Shown: positions 44,401-55,640, counted from the first letter of the stretch. The stretch: 64,000 nt of DNA from Oryzias latipes (GCF_002234675.1 NC_019864.2:21330582-21394581); one strand, 5' to 3'. Translations and numbers: made by a program. The notes: generated by a model from the letters alone, not told the origin.

Positions 44401-47400
44401 GGTGCATTTCATTGATGGCATTTTGAATGCACAGAGATACCGTGACGAGATCCTGGGGCCCATTGTTGTGCCGTACATCCAACAACATCACCTCATGTTG
44501 CAGCATGATAATGCACGGCCCCCTGTTGCAAGGATCTGTAAACAATTCTTGGAAGCTGAAAACATCCCAGTTCTTGCATGGCCAGCATACTCACTGGACA
44601 TGTCACCCATTGAGCATGTTTGGGATCCTCTGGATCGGCGTATATGACAGCGTGTTCCAGTTCCTGCCAATATCCAGCAACTTCGCACAGCCATTGAAGA
44701 AAAGTGGACCAACATTCCACAGGCCACAATAGACAACCTGATCAACTCTATGCGAAGGAGATGTGTCACACTTCATGAGGCAAATGGTGGTCACACCAGA
44801 TACTGACTGGTTGTCTTAGTCCCCTGACCCCCTCAATAAAACAAAACTGAAGATTTCAGAGTGCTCTTTTCTTGTGGCCAGTCTAAGGCACACCTGTGCA
44901 ATAATCATGCTGTCTAATCAGCATCTTGATATGGCACACCTGGGAGGTGGGATGGATTGTCTTGACAAAGGAGAAGTGCTCACTATCACAGATTTAGACA
45001 GATTTGTGAACAATATTTCAGAGAACTGGTTGTTTTGTGTATGTGGAAAATGTTTCACATCTTTGAGTTCATACCATAAAAAATGGGAGCAATAACAAAA
45101 GTGTTGCGTTTATATTTTTGGTCAGTGTAAAATACAGTTTAACCCTTGTCCCATCCTAGGCACTGTAACATTGGGCGTGGGGTCATCTAGACACAGCGAC
45201 ATAAAATATGAGCATATTAGGTATGTGGGCGTGGTTAACAAAGACCTCAGTTGCCAAGGAAATCTAAAAGTTTACTTTTAGCGTTTCTTGTAAAAGTTAA
45301 ATACTTTTTTGTTATCCCCAGCCAACCAATAGATAAAATCTAAGGAGATAGAAGTGAGGGCGGGTAACACCGGCTGGCCATTCAATGCTGCTCGCGGATT
45401 TAACTGGTTTAGATTTATATCCCTTATTGACCTAATCTTTCCAGTTGGGACAGAAGAAAAATACTAACGCCAAGCAAATACCTCGTGAACAGTGCTGCCA
45501 AATGGCCACAGCAAGTATCCGCACAATCTCCAGCACAGCTTACCTGAAGAATGAGGGAAAAAACAAGAGTGAAGCAAACAGATAAGAGAAACATTAAACA
45601 CCACCGGCCTCTGCTGGACTTACCGTGCGGAATCCCAATTATGGTCATGAACATGAGCGTACCAACCAAAAGATGTGCCAGAGACACCCACCAACCGAAG
45701 AGGAAAACATAGACTATATTTCCAAATGTAATGAACTGACCTGACAACAGAGGGATGGACAGCAAAAACATTAAAGATCTGACATATTTTAGATGAAATG
45801 ATCGCACAATTTTAAAAAAAGTTTTTGTGCTTTTAAATGGACTATTGAAAAATTTACTTGTAAGTAACCCTTAGTTTGATCTTTTTCCCAAAATATAACA
45901 ATATTTTATCAACTACAAGTCCACAAAGAAAAAGTTAGAAATAAAGCAGCACCTGGACCTGAGTGGGGTTTAACGACGTTCAGCTCAGAGTAAAGCTCCT
46001 TCACGACATCTGAGCGTCTTTCAAACGGCCGTTTTGTCACGTGGCTCTTCCATTTTCTGAAACCAAACTACACACATAAAACCTGTCAAGCGGTTTATGA
46101 ACTCCACTTCTGATGGGGAAAAAAAACGCATTTGTTTCTTACTCTGTAGTTATTGACTAGTTTGTTGGCTTCCACCTCGTTCTCAGCTTTTATGGTTCTC
46201 TTGTTTTGGATTATCTCCCAGCTTTCTTCACAAGCACGATAGCCTGTACCTGAAGGGAAGAAAAGGATATAAATGCCTGCAAACGGTATTTCTGCCATTC
46301 AGAGTCTATCTATGGTAAGCGGTGCTTACATGCATGTGCAGGTATGCATTTTACTGCAGGACATGATGAAAGATGGGGAGATGAGGCACAACTGTTTGAT
46401 GCAATAAGCTGTTCATGGAGCTCCTCATGACAATCGTGACCGCCTGAAGGATCTGCAACACCAAAACAAGATACAAAATCATCTCTCTATATATATTTAC
46501 ACAATATAAAAAAAAAGAGGATAATTAAAGTAATTTCTCTAAAAAGCACGGTCAAACAACCACTCTTGTGGTTATGCATGATTTTACCAGCTGCTCCCAG
46601 GACATATAGTAGTTTTTAATTAAAAAAAGGGTAAATTATTCAGATTAAAAATAAAATCTTTATTTCACAATTTAATTTAAAAGATTTTCATAACTCCAAC
46701 TATTTAAATATATTAAAATACAACCTAACTTCTAATTGCAGTTTTATCTTATCTGTTTAAAAAATGCTTCATTTGCTTTGAATGAATCTGTTTGGATTTA
46801 AGACAGAAAAAAAATGTCTTCTCTTGTTTTCTATTTCTGTTGCTGAGTCAGATCATTTTAATTACCTAAATTAGATTTATTGCATATATTTTATTTGGAT
46901 TTTTTGTTATTCAAATATCATTCCAGTCAAACAATTTTCTGCAAAACAGATGAGCACGAATATATTTTTTCTTGGTTTAGAACAGTGTTTTACAACCAGT
47001 GTGTTTTCTCCATGTTAGGGCAATCTTGAAAAGATGTGCCGTACCCTTGAGGACCAACTCAGTGAACCAAAGACCAAGAATGACGTAAACCTTCGTCAGA
47101 TCAATGACTTGAGTGCGCAGAAAGCCCACCTGCTCACTGAAAATGGTAAGTGACTGAATGCATTTGACCTATGATATAGACCAGTGTTTTTCAACTGGTG
47201 TGGCGCAACACACTAGTGTGCCGTGAGAGATGGTCAGGTGTGCCGTGGGAAATTGCCCTCAGTAACGGATCTAACAACATTTTCCATCTCCAGGATATCA
47301 TCTCTTTGTTCATCCAAACAGGCCCTGATAAAACACGGTGTAGTTAGGAATATAAAAGATCATAAAATACTTTTTTCGCTGTGTTTACTTGATTTTATTA

Positions 47401-50400
47401 AAGACATTTGGATAAGAATGACGACTGGTTTTGGAAAAGTCCCGCCCCTTTAACTGTCTCCACCAATCATTCTTGGGGGCTTAATCACATGTCATCAGTC
47501 TGACCAATCAGAAGTGGTTAAAGTCTTCACTTCCTTGTTCCTATTATGCACATAAAGTCTCTCAGTTCTGACAAAAATACCAGCTAAGGCTCGTCTTGAG
47601 CGGTGTAGCTTTCCGCAGAATCCGGTGTCAGATCGTGGAAAAACTGAACAAAACAATGAAGCTCAGAAAAACAATCTCCGGCCGTTTTCACACTACATCT
47701 CCCATGATTTTTGATTTGATTTGATTTGAAATGGTTTATTTCAAGCAATTAAGTAGAAATAATACACAAAAGCAATACAATCATCAGTTATACATTCATA
47801 CAGTAACTAATCAAACTTAGGATAATTAGACATATTAACAAATATTGCTTGAAAGGGAGTAGAAAGAAGCGAACTTATATAATCCCACCCCGTTGTACTA
47901 TAACCATTTTATTACATGATTTATCAATATCCGGTTCCTAGCTTTTATCAGACAGAATTAAGAATCATAAGGTGTCGATAAAGCACATGACAAAGATGAA
48001 TTACTTAAATATTACGTAAAAAATAACTATTTTAGAAATCAACATGGCAAATGCAGATCAGTCATCTGAAATATATGCAGATTATGTTACTTATAAAAGT
48101 CATTCATATGATTAAAACATAATACTATATCAGTAAAGTAGACACAACACTGTTTCAGGAGTTTTCATAGCAAAATTTCATCAAGTATCAAAAGTTAAAA
48201 ACATGTGCAAAATTATGCTACATTAGGAAAGATTTTTGAATCAATTTATCAATTTTTGCATTGGGTTAAAGTGCCAGCGTCACAGCACACAATGAGTCTT
48301 TGTGTTAAACGTCTTGAAAAAACAACGAACACATATTAAACAGTTTTTAAATCTTCTAACTTAACCTTTATTACATCTTTTAGAAAAAACAGCGGCAACT
48401 TCCAGCTTTTTCTGCCACAATTATCCCAAAAATGCATGTGAGATTGGGGAGGGACGGTAGATCAATACAGACTACGAGTTTCTCCTTTTTTTAATACATT
48501 TTCGGATGCTGGTGTGCCGCGGGATTGTGCCATGGCTCAAAAAAGGTTGAAAAACACTGGTTTAGAAGCCTGCTTTATGCTTTTCACAAAAAACCAAGTG
48601 GTTATTCTTCAGTCCGACCATCAGAATGTCAAAATCTGTACCACTTCTGTTGTTTCCCTTCCTTATTTCGTCCACCTTGAGCAATCAACCAGTGCCGTGT
48701 GGCAGATGTGAGTTTAAAAATACCTCCACCTCACGCACAGAACCAGTCTTATTTGCACAAAGTGCATTAAAATAAAATAAAATATATAAATAAAGGTGTC
48801 ACATTGGAAATAGACTTTTTAAAAGTTCAGATATATTTTTATGTGTCAGGGTCCTTTCTTTCTCAAATAACAATTTACTATGAGTGACAGTTAAACTGTC
48901 TTTTAAAAGTTTTTAAAAAGTTGCCACAATTTCCCCCAAAAAGCAGTAATGATGCACACATTCCAGCTTGATTTGGTGATTTCAGGATGTGTATTCATTT
49001 AGGAAATAATATTAAAAATATATTCAATCTTAAATGTAGCCTAAACCTTTTGTGTTTTACTCTAGCACTCTGAATAGAAAACCCACAGGTTGACATGTAC
49101 AATTCAAAACTATTAACTATTCTGGGATAATTGAAAGAATAAGCAATCTTTTCCACCAAAATCATAGAAAAACAGATTTTTCTACTTTCATATATAAAAC
49201 AAAGCTGGAATTAGAAGATAACAGCACATCTGCAAAAATAACGTAAATTCGTTAATTTAGGCAATTTTCATCTAAAAAATAAAAAAAAAAACAAATGGGG
49301 ATAAAGTTGAACCTAAAACTGTTTTCAGCTATTGTAACTGACATTTTCAGAATAAGATAAGATAAGATCCATCCATCTCCGTCCATCTTCCTCCGCTTAT
49401 CCGGGACCGGGTCGCGGGGGCAGCAGACTGAGCAGAGATGCCCAGACTTCCCTCACCCCAGCCACTTCCTCCAGCTCCTCTGGAGGGACCCCGAGGCGTT
49501 CCCAGGCCAGCCAAGAGACGTAGTCTCTCCAGCGTGTCCTGGGTCTTCCCCGGGGCCTCCGCCCAGTTGGACATGCCCGGAACACCTCTCCAGGGAGGCG
49601 TCCAGGGGACATCCGGACTAGATGCCCGAGCCACCTCAGCTGGCTCCTTTCGATGTGGAGGAGAAGCGGTTCTACTCCGAGCCCTCCGCGGGTGACCGAG
49701 CTTCTCACCCTATCTCTAAGGGAGCCCCCAGCCACCCTACGGAGGAAGCTCATTTCAGCCGCTTGTATTCGGGACCTCGTTCTTTCGGTCATGACCATAG
49801 GTGAGTACTGGAACGTAGATCGACCGGTAAATTGAGAGCTTTGCTTTTCGGCTCAGCTCTCTCTTCACCACGACGGACCGATAGTGCGACCGCATAACTA
49901 CGGACGCCGCTCCGATCCGCCTGTCAATCTCACGCTCCGATCTTCCCTCACTCGTGAACAAGACCCCAAGGTATTTAAACTCCTCCACCTGGGGCAAGGA
50001 CACCCCACCGACCGAGAGATGGCAAACTACCCAGCTACTTCACACTCGGCCGCAAACCGCCCCAATGCACGCTGGAGGTCCCGGTTCGATGAAGCCAACA
50101 GGACAACATCATCTGCAAAAAGCAGAGAGGAAATCCTGTGGTCCCCAAACCAGATCCCTTCCGGCCACTGGCTGCACCTAGAAATTCTGTCCATAAAAAC
50201 TATGAACAGAACCGGTGATAAAGGGCAGCCCTGCCGGAGTCCAACGTGGACCGGGAACAGGTCTGACTTACTGCCGGCTATGCGAACCAAGCTCCTACTC
50301 CGGTCATACAGAGACCGGACAGCCCTCAGTAAGGCTCCCCGGACCCCATACTCCCAGAGCACCCCCCACAGGATGCCACGGGGGACGCGGTCGAACGCCT

Positions 50401-51505
50401 TCCCAAATCCACAAAACACATATGGACTGGATGAGCGAACTCCCACAATCCCTCCAGCACCCCAGATAGGGAGATAAGATAAAGATGCTTTATTGATCCC
50501 AGCTTGGGAAATTGGGTTGTTACAGCATTGGCGTTAGGCTCAAGATACAAACATACAAACAATGGATGACAACAGAGAACCAGAACAATCAATCAGAAAG
50601 ACACATCAGTGAAAAAACAGTTGTATTGCGTTACAGCTCAGACAGACAGACTTTAAATGAGTTTATCTATTGCACATGGATGACAAGTTATAGAGTCCAA
50701 TGGAGTGAGGTAGGAAAGATCTCCTGTAGCGGTTGGTGTGACAGCAAAGCTACCTTAGCCTATTGGAGAAGGTGCTCCGCTGACAGTCAAGAACAGGATG
50801 GAGAGGATGCTCTGGATTATCCATGATGGATAGGAGTTTATTTAAAGTCCTCCTCTCCATCACAGCTTCAAACGTGTCCATTTTACATTCGATTATGGAG
50901 CCAGCTCTCCTAAAAACGTTTCTTCCATGTTTTTGCTGTTTGCTGAACTTCCTGTGATCTACACAATTTCAGATTCAACATTATTATAATTCTATAAATT
51001 TCGAAATTTAGATTTTTAGAATTTAAGCTGACAAAAAATAAACACAATTAAAAATAGTTGCAAATAAGAATTAAATATTAACTTTATCAAAAATGTAAAC
51101 AATTAAATTGCAGTCTTGATCAAAACCATGGTTAGTTAAACTTGTAAAATTTTAGTCTTAAACCTATAAACATATTTTAAACGTTTTATTTCAGATCTGG
51201 TCAATAAAAAGGAGGTCACCGCTTTGTAAATGAAGTGACGTCACTAGGGGGGTACACCTTTAAATACATCCACACACTGATTATTCTGTTAATTCCCAAC
51301 GATTGTGGGCTTTCATCTTCAGAAATAACACTATAGAAAGGCAAAGTAAAATTAAATAGTAATCTATTGGGATTAGGGCATTAAATGCCACGGCCAACGG
51401 CTACAAACGAAGTTTCTAGTGAGTGACGTGCTTACCCAACGCCAAGTCTGTCGGCCTCCTCCTGCGGCTGATTGTGTCTGAGCTCTGGGTGGAAGACAGA
51501 GACAT
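35486..51505 (-). CDS. cax1: Cation/proton exchanger (CAX family, cax1-like)
   Basis: Coding exons in order: 51505-51436, 46443-46330, 46249-46143, 46067-45959, 45740-45624, 45543-45482, 42069-41917, 41247-41056, 40958-40874, 40780-40639, 40531-40348, 39351-39252, 38296-38187, 38143-38073, 37794-37682, 37614-37469, 37396-37302, 37230-37152, 37068-36960, 35559-35486. They total 2232 nt (743 aa). Both CAX ion-binding repeats are seen: [18 protein letters not shown] near residue 395 and [18 protein letters not shown] near residue 635, each with the expected acidic residue. About ten further hydrophobic segments surround them, and the N-terminal cytosolic part is Cys-rich. CAX proteins swap H+ for Ca2+ or Mn2+ across acidic endomembranes. 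Mammals lack them, while zebrafish has cax1, reported as needed for neural crest. The acceptors at 40958 and 46067 were chosen to keep the frame. Confidence 0.9.
38073..38296 (-). other. cax1: Cys-rich loop exons of the cax1-like gene
   Basis: Exons 38296-38187 and 38143-38073 encode a loop between membrane segments with [21 protein letters not shown] and [13 protein letters not shown]. The two C-x-x-C pairs and other Cys could bind metal or form disulfides. This insert separates the two ion-exchange repeats. Its role is not known to me. Confidence 0.6.
41259..41837 (-). mobile_element. TIR-element family, copy C, in cax1 intron
   Basis: The right end 'atcggagtgggactttaa' (41820-41837) matches the family TIR. 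The left end, near 41259, is worn. The - strand carries the family mini-ORF ([20 protein letters not shown], then [12 protein letters not shown]), continuing past the point where copy A stops. Confidence 0.7.
42660..43391 (-). pseudogene. LINE fragment (non-LTR reverse transcriptase C-terminal part)
   Basis: On the - strand an open frame (43391-42873) contains [52 protein letters not shown] and LKSLHWLPV. These are typical of the end of the reverse-transcriptase protein of L2/CR1-like LINEs in fish. The rest to 42660 is the matching 3' part. No catalytic FADD box remains, so it is 5'-truncated. It sits in a cax1 intron. Confidence 0.75.
43289..43455 (+). repeat. tRNA-derived SINE
   Basis: It has an A-box-like 'agtggctaaggcggtagagc' and a B-box GGTTCGATCC about 35 nt later. 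A non-tRNA body follows, ending in 'aataaataaagtcaac'. It is not a functional tRNA, because no cloverleaf closes. It overlaps the LINE fragment border. Confidence 0.65.
43500..45127 (+). mobile_element. Tc1-like DNA transposon with long terminal inverted repeats
   Basis: The element is bordered by TA on both sides (43498-43499 and 45128-45129). Its ends are inverted copies of about 284 bp (43500-43783 and about 44844-45127), beginning cactgaccaaaaatataaa. The two arms still agree closely. Between them is a broken transposase gene. It lies in a cax1 intron on the opposite strand. Confidence 0.93.
43798..44806 (+). pseudogene. Tc1-like transposase, inactivated
   Basis: The frame starts [19 protein letters not shown] with the helix-turn-helix DNA-binding part ([20 protein letters not shown]). 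It then loses frame near 44121, apparently through a small deletion. Farther on, in another frame, are the catalytic-domain pieces [18 protein letters not shown] and SPIEHVWD, which carry the three acidic residues expected of a DDE transposase. In-frame stops interrupt it near 44337, 44389 and 44644. It cannot make a working enzyme. The remnant ends TRY-stop at 44806, as such proteins usually do. Confidence 0.92.
45134..45200. repeat. One-ended relative of the TTAACCCTTG MITE
   Basis: 'ttaacccttgtcccatcctaggcactgtaacattggg' resembles one end of the element at 13132-13344, read from its right side. The other end is missing. It directly abuts the Tc1 right border. Confidence 0.5.
47019..47145 (+). 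pseudogene. Isolated myosin heavy chain exon
   Basis: A 127-bp open block is flanked by an acceptor (catgttag|) and a donor (|gtaagtg). It encodes [16 protein letters not shown], then [24 protein letters not shown]. This is the rod region of a fast-muscle myosin heavy chain, and the exon border after TENG matches the family. No other myosin exon was found in the window. It sits in cax1 intron 1 in the opposite direction, just before a hAT-like element. I read it as a duplicated genomic fragment; it is not a retrocopy, since intron borders are kept. Confidence 0.8.
47182..48559. mobile_element. hAT-like non-autonomous element
   Basis: Ends are inverted: cagtgtttttcaact (47182) and ggttgaaaaacactg (to 48559). 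Flanking 8-mers agree at 5 of 8 positions, a worn target duplication. Subterminal 'gtgtgccg' repeats occur at both ends. No transposase is visible. A retroposon-like repeat (47704-47905) is nested inside. Confidence 0.7.
47704..47905 (-). repeat. Retroposon-like repeat (family also at 5845-6183)
   Basis: Starts with a (TTTGA) run and 'aatggtttatttcaagcaatt', and ends 'attgcttgaaagggagtagaaagaagcgaactt'. The TTTGA run reads as the simple tail of a retroposon on the - strand. Confidence 0.55.
49371..50464 (-). pseudogene. 5'-truncated LINE with broken reverse transcriptase
   Basis: On the - strand three frames follow one another: 50446-50027 with [23 protein letters not shown] and the catalytic [12 protein letters not shown]; 50003-49755 with [11 protein letters not shown]; 49798-49397 with [26 protein letters not shown] and a Pro-rich end. 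The frame changes twice, so it is dead. The 3' end carries the 'ggataagcggaggaagatgga' tail common to fish LINEs. It is 5'-truncated near 50464. It lies in cax1 intron 1. Confidence 0.88.
50468..50920 (-). repeat. Retroposon 3' region with GATAA tail
   Basis: 'agataagataaagatgctttattgatccc' followed by 'ctcctgtagcggt' and 'tggagaaggtgctccgctgac' matches a frequent fish LINE 3' region read on the - strand. GATAA repeats also flank the other side of the neighbouring LINE (49355-49368), suggesting that LINE landed in this tail. Confidence 0.55.
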
Positions 51506-52538
51506 TTCCACCGCACGAGAAGTAAACAAAAATAATTTCACGAAAGAAAACACCCCACAGTGACACACTTTAGTCTAACACACCTCCCCCCTCAACCAGA
51601 TCAGGCGCTGCTGTCGCTCCGCTAAACAAAGCGGATGTTGTGCTGCTTGGAATCTTGGGAAATGTAGGCTTGTATCGATGCGAAGAAAACCATATCACTT
51701 TTCTACGACCACATAGATTTTATCCAATACATAAAAAATAAAAAACTCAATAAAAACTGCCGTTTGGTTATGGATCCTGTGTGGTTTTACTGAGTTATTT
51801 GTCCAAAGCAAACGTTATTAGCACTCTATTTCATTCAGTCAAGCAGTTAAAACCAATCATCTTTCTCAGCTTTAAAAATTAAAATACCAGTAATCTTACA
51901 AGGATGTCTTTTTGAGACATCCTTGAGACTTTAACAAGACTTTATGCATTTTTTAACAATGCATAAAGTCTTTCCTCCTAATTTGGCACGAAAGACAGTC
52001 AACTAAAATCTAATTTGGATCTGATACTTTTTTGTTAGATATTTTTATCATAAAATATTTTTTTAACTAGTACTATTATTCTTTGGGGTCTTTTGTTGAC
52101 ACAGTATATAATTTAAATGACACATTATTTAGCCAGTTTTATACCTATTGATTATTCCAAATATCTTTCAACTTTTGTTTGAAGGATCTAAGTGGCAAAA
52201 TGATTTGTTTTAGGTTTTGCAATCAATGTAAAACCGTTGCCCTTATATATAAATACACTGTAGTGACGTGTACTTAATGGGAGTGGCTGCACGCCTCCTC
52301 ATCAGCTGCCAGTATAAGGAAATCTGGCAAATAGCTCCACTCCTTGGTCAGACATGAGTACAACATGAGAACTGAACAAAATTAAACAAGACTTATTTAC
52401 GGATTGTGTTTTGTCTTCTTTATTTATTCATTTTTGTTAAATCCAAAAAAAGAGGGGGGAAACATCAAAACATCTAAACCTAGTTTTTCTCCTTTTTTTT
52501 CAATGCAATGTTTTGAAATGAAAAACTTAGTTCAAACA

Positions 52539-52598
52539 TACGACGGAGTATTAGGGCCACCAAAAAAAAAAAAAAAAAATTCCTAATACTCCGTCGTA
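52539..52598. repeat. Perfect 17-bp inverted repeat with poly-A loop
   Basis: Arms 52539-52555 (tacgacggagtattagg) and 52582-52598 are exact inverted copies around an 18-A run. Weaker pairing continues outward on both sides ('aagttttcatt' against 'aatgaaaaactt'). It looks like a small fold-back element. Confidence 0.8.
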
Positions 52599-53959
52599 CA
52601 AACAAGTTTTCATTCATTAAAATTAATTTTATTTGGGCTTGGAAAGTACAAATTTAGAGTTTTAAGGCTTTGATAGATGTTAATTCAATTAAACAAATAC
52701 AAACAAATAATGGAATTGAATATTTTCAATGTTCCCATCAATATTAAAGGGAACATTCCTTCTGCAAAAGTTAAACTAGTTTTTGAAGTTTGACGTTTTT
52801 ATTACAGAGATATCAAGTCTACAGTTATCGTGTCCCCCTGCCCTAAAGGTGACATTGGAACATTAAAATGTTAAATAACAAATGAAGTGTCAAAGTTGGC
52901 CTAATCTAAAGTCTCGGATGTTGTGTTCCAGTTAAATAAACCTATGACAATGATTGAAGTTGAGGTCACATAGACATTTTAAAAAGGACTTATATGACCT
53001 AGAGTTTGATTTGCAAATAAACATCTTTATGTCAAACTGTCATCAAACACAAGTCTGATCCAAAAATGTATCCCCTTGCTCTCCCTAATACAGTTCACTT
53101 TGTTAGGTTGTCACTGAAAAAGGTTCAAATTTAGCAAAGTGACAAAATACGTGTCTGAGAAATGACAGATTCTAGACTTGACACTATTTTAAACAGCTAA
53201 AAAAAATATTGTTTGCTTAACTTTTTTTTAAATGTATGTCATTATTTTTTTTTTGTTTTGGAAAGGATTTCTGTGCTGCAACAGAGTAGTTAGCAGTTAT
53301 TAAAATAAAAACATAGAATTGTGTCAACTTTAAGATTGTTTTGATTATTTGTGACATGTCTGCATTTCTAACAAAAAAATTAAAAACAAATACAACACAC
53401 ACAAAATGCCTTTCTGTGGTCATATTTTGATCAGTTTTAAATAGATTTTACCTAGACTATGGGAGATCAATTTCTAAAGCAGAGTTTTTCCACTATACGA
53501 TTTAAGTTTGTGTATAATCAGTATTATAACATGTTAGAAGTAGGCTTTCTTCTACATAGGGCTACCTGAACTTTAAACAATACTTTACAAGTTTTCATTT
53601 ATTTATTTTGAGTTCTTGTTAGCTAGAAACATCATTACAAAAATACTAAAACTTTACATGTTATTTTGTGATAACCTCATCATAATCCATGATGTCTGAC
53701 AAGTTTCAGTTGCACCTCTTTTTCCTAGGTCATAATTAGAACATATTAAATTCTGTTCTGAAATCAGAGTTATGGTTAGGGTTTGGTACACTTCAGCCAG
53801 TTATGTAACATGAGGCTGACAAATTGTCAGACTGCCTCCTTGTGGTGAAGTAAGTACCGTATTCAAAAAAAATAAAACCGGGTTTAACACTGAACAACTC
53901 AAATGTGTGTACCTCTGTCTGAATTAATTTTGTTGTTCAATAACCAATTTTTTTCCTGT

Positions 53960-54412
53960 TGCCTTGTCCTATGTGGGGTTGCTGGAGCCTATCCAAGCTC
54001 CTTAGAGGAAAAGGCAGAGTGCAGCCTGGACACTGTGAGGCCACACAAAGACAGAATGACATTCAGTCTTCCATCCATCCATCAATTTTCCTAACCCACT
54101 ATATCCCTTCCAGAGCCATAGGGTTGCAGAAACCTGTCCTGGCTACTGGGGGAAGGCGGGGCAAACCTTGGACAGGTTGGCAGTCTGTCACAGAGCACAC
54201 AATCACTCCCACATGCACACCTAGGGACAGTTTAGTGTAACCAACTGACCTATTAAGCATGTTTTTAGACTGTAGGAGGAAGCTGGAAAACCCAGAGAAA
54301 ACCCTCACATGCAAGGGGAGAGCAGGCAAACTTTCAAAAGAATCCCGGCCGGGTTTCAAACCAGGGCCTTGTTATTGTGATGCCAAAGTGCTAACCACTG
54401 CCCCACCATTTA
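53960..54412 (-). repeat. SINE-like fish repeat
   Basis: On the - strand it begins with a 'tggggcagtggttagcac' head and passes through the 'tttctccctgtgca...'-type body to 'ggatggatgg' and 'ggctccagcaacc'. Related copies lie at 60492-60766 and 62303-62440. Confidence 0.6.
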
Positions 54413-55431
54413 GCTTAAATGCAATCCTTTTTAAGTAAATCATGTTGTTGGACTGTGGGAGGCAGCTAAAGTGCCTGGGGGAGACCAGTGCATGGGGAGA
54501 AAATACAAAGTCCACAGAGCAAGATCTCAGGTCTAGAACAAGGCTTTCCCAATATGAGGCAAAGCCGCTGTCCACTGTGCAGCCTAAAACAACATAATCT
54601 ATATTCTAAACATGGAAGACCATGCAAGGGGAAAGGGAAGACACCTGAGGTTTCATAAAATGCAATTATAAAAATACTTGTTTTTCAACTGCAAACGCAT
54701 TTTAGAAAAAAAAAAAGTTGACTCATAGACAAAGCCATCATCTATTACATAATTAAACTACATACTTAGAATTTAACAGAATACTGCTGTGCTGTTTTAC
54801 ATTTGTTCTCACTCTATGGGGTTCAAACACCTTTTCTTTGTTGTTTTCATTTTTGTCTAGTTGCTATCTAACAGTATGTCCACAGACAGAAAGAGCAAGA
54901 ATATGGTTTTATGACGCACCAAATAGAAAATGCATGCAAAAATACTGTGATAATTAACTTTAATTATCACTAATTATCATTAAGATTTGTGGAATCTTGG
55001 AATATATAAACAGTCTTTAAATAAAAAATAAAAAAACTGTACATAATTTTTCCTTCACCTGAAACCTAATGGTTAAAATTGATATTGAAATTCAGTTTGG
55101 TATATTATTCTAAAATGTCACCCCTTTACAAATATGTATGTCCTGTTTAAGAAAAAAATAACCTTTGAACTAGTTTTCAATGGAGAACTAGTTAAAATGT
55201 TTTTTTCTCAATGGAGAAATTTATGCTCAGCACAGTCAGATCATTGTCCAATATTTACATTTGGTGTGAATATCATTCTTATAACCTCATACAAAAGATT
55301 AAAAAGGCAAAAATTCGTACAAAATTAGGTTTTGTTGCAAATTCAGGGAAAAGATCACTGTGTTTGTCATTGCCTACTATCAAAACAAACATTTGCGGAC
55401 AAATAAGTTCGAGCCTGCAAAGACCCTGAAA

Positions 55432-55446
55432 AGGTCTCTGTGACCT
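55432..55446. promoter_or_regulatory. Oestrogen response element of chgH
   Basis: AGGTCTCTGTGACCT is a palindromic oestrogen response element with a 3-nt spacer and one mismatch to AGGTCAnnnTGACCT. It lies about 195 bp upstream of the TATA box. Choriogenins are made in the liver under oestradiol, so the site fits the gene. Confidence 0.75.
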
Positions 55447-55640
55447 GGATGTCACAAAGGCCTTTCATTCTATCATCCAACACAATGACCTGTTCTGACA
55501 TTTTATGAAACGGACGGAATAGTCCACATGAATTACGTAAAACTGACTTTTAAAAAAATACACCGAAGCTGTAAAGTGCCTGCCATTGGTAGCTATTTGG
55601 TTTGAGAGGAGGAGTTTGAACAGCATCAAAGGTGATGACG

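Larger units (their letters stand above)
51506..55431. other. Gap between cax1 and chgH
   Basis: No gene recognised. The left edge should hold the cax1 promoter. It contains a long perfect hairpin (52539-52598) and a SINE-like repeat (53960-54412). The remainder is AT-rich and without clear features. Confidence 0.5.
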
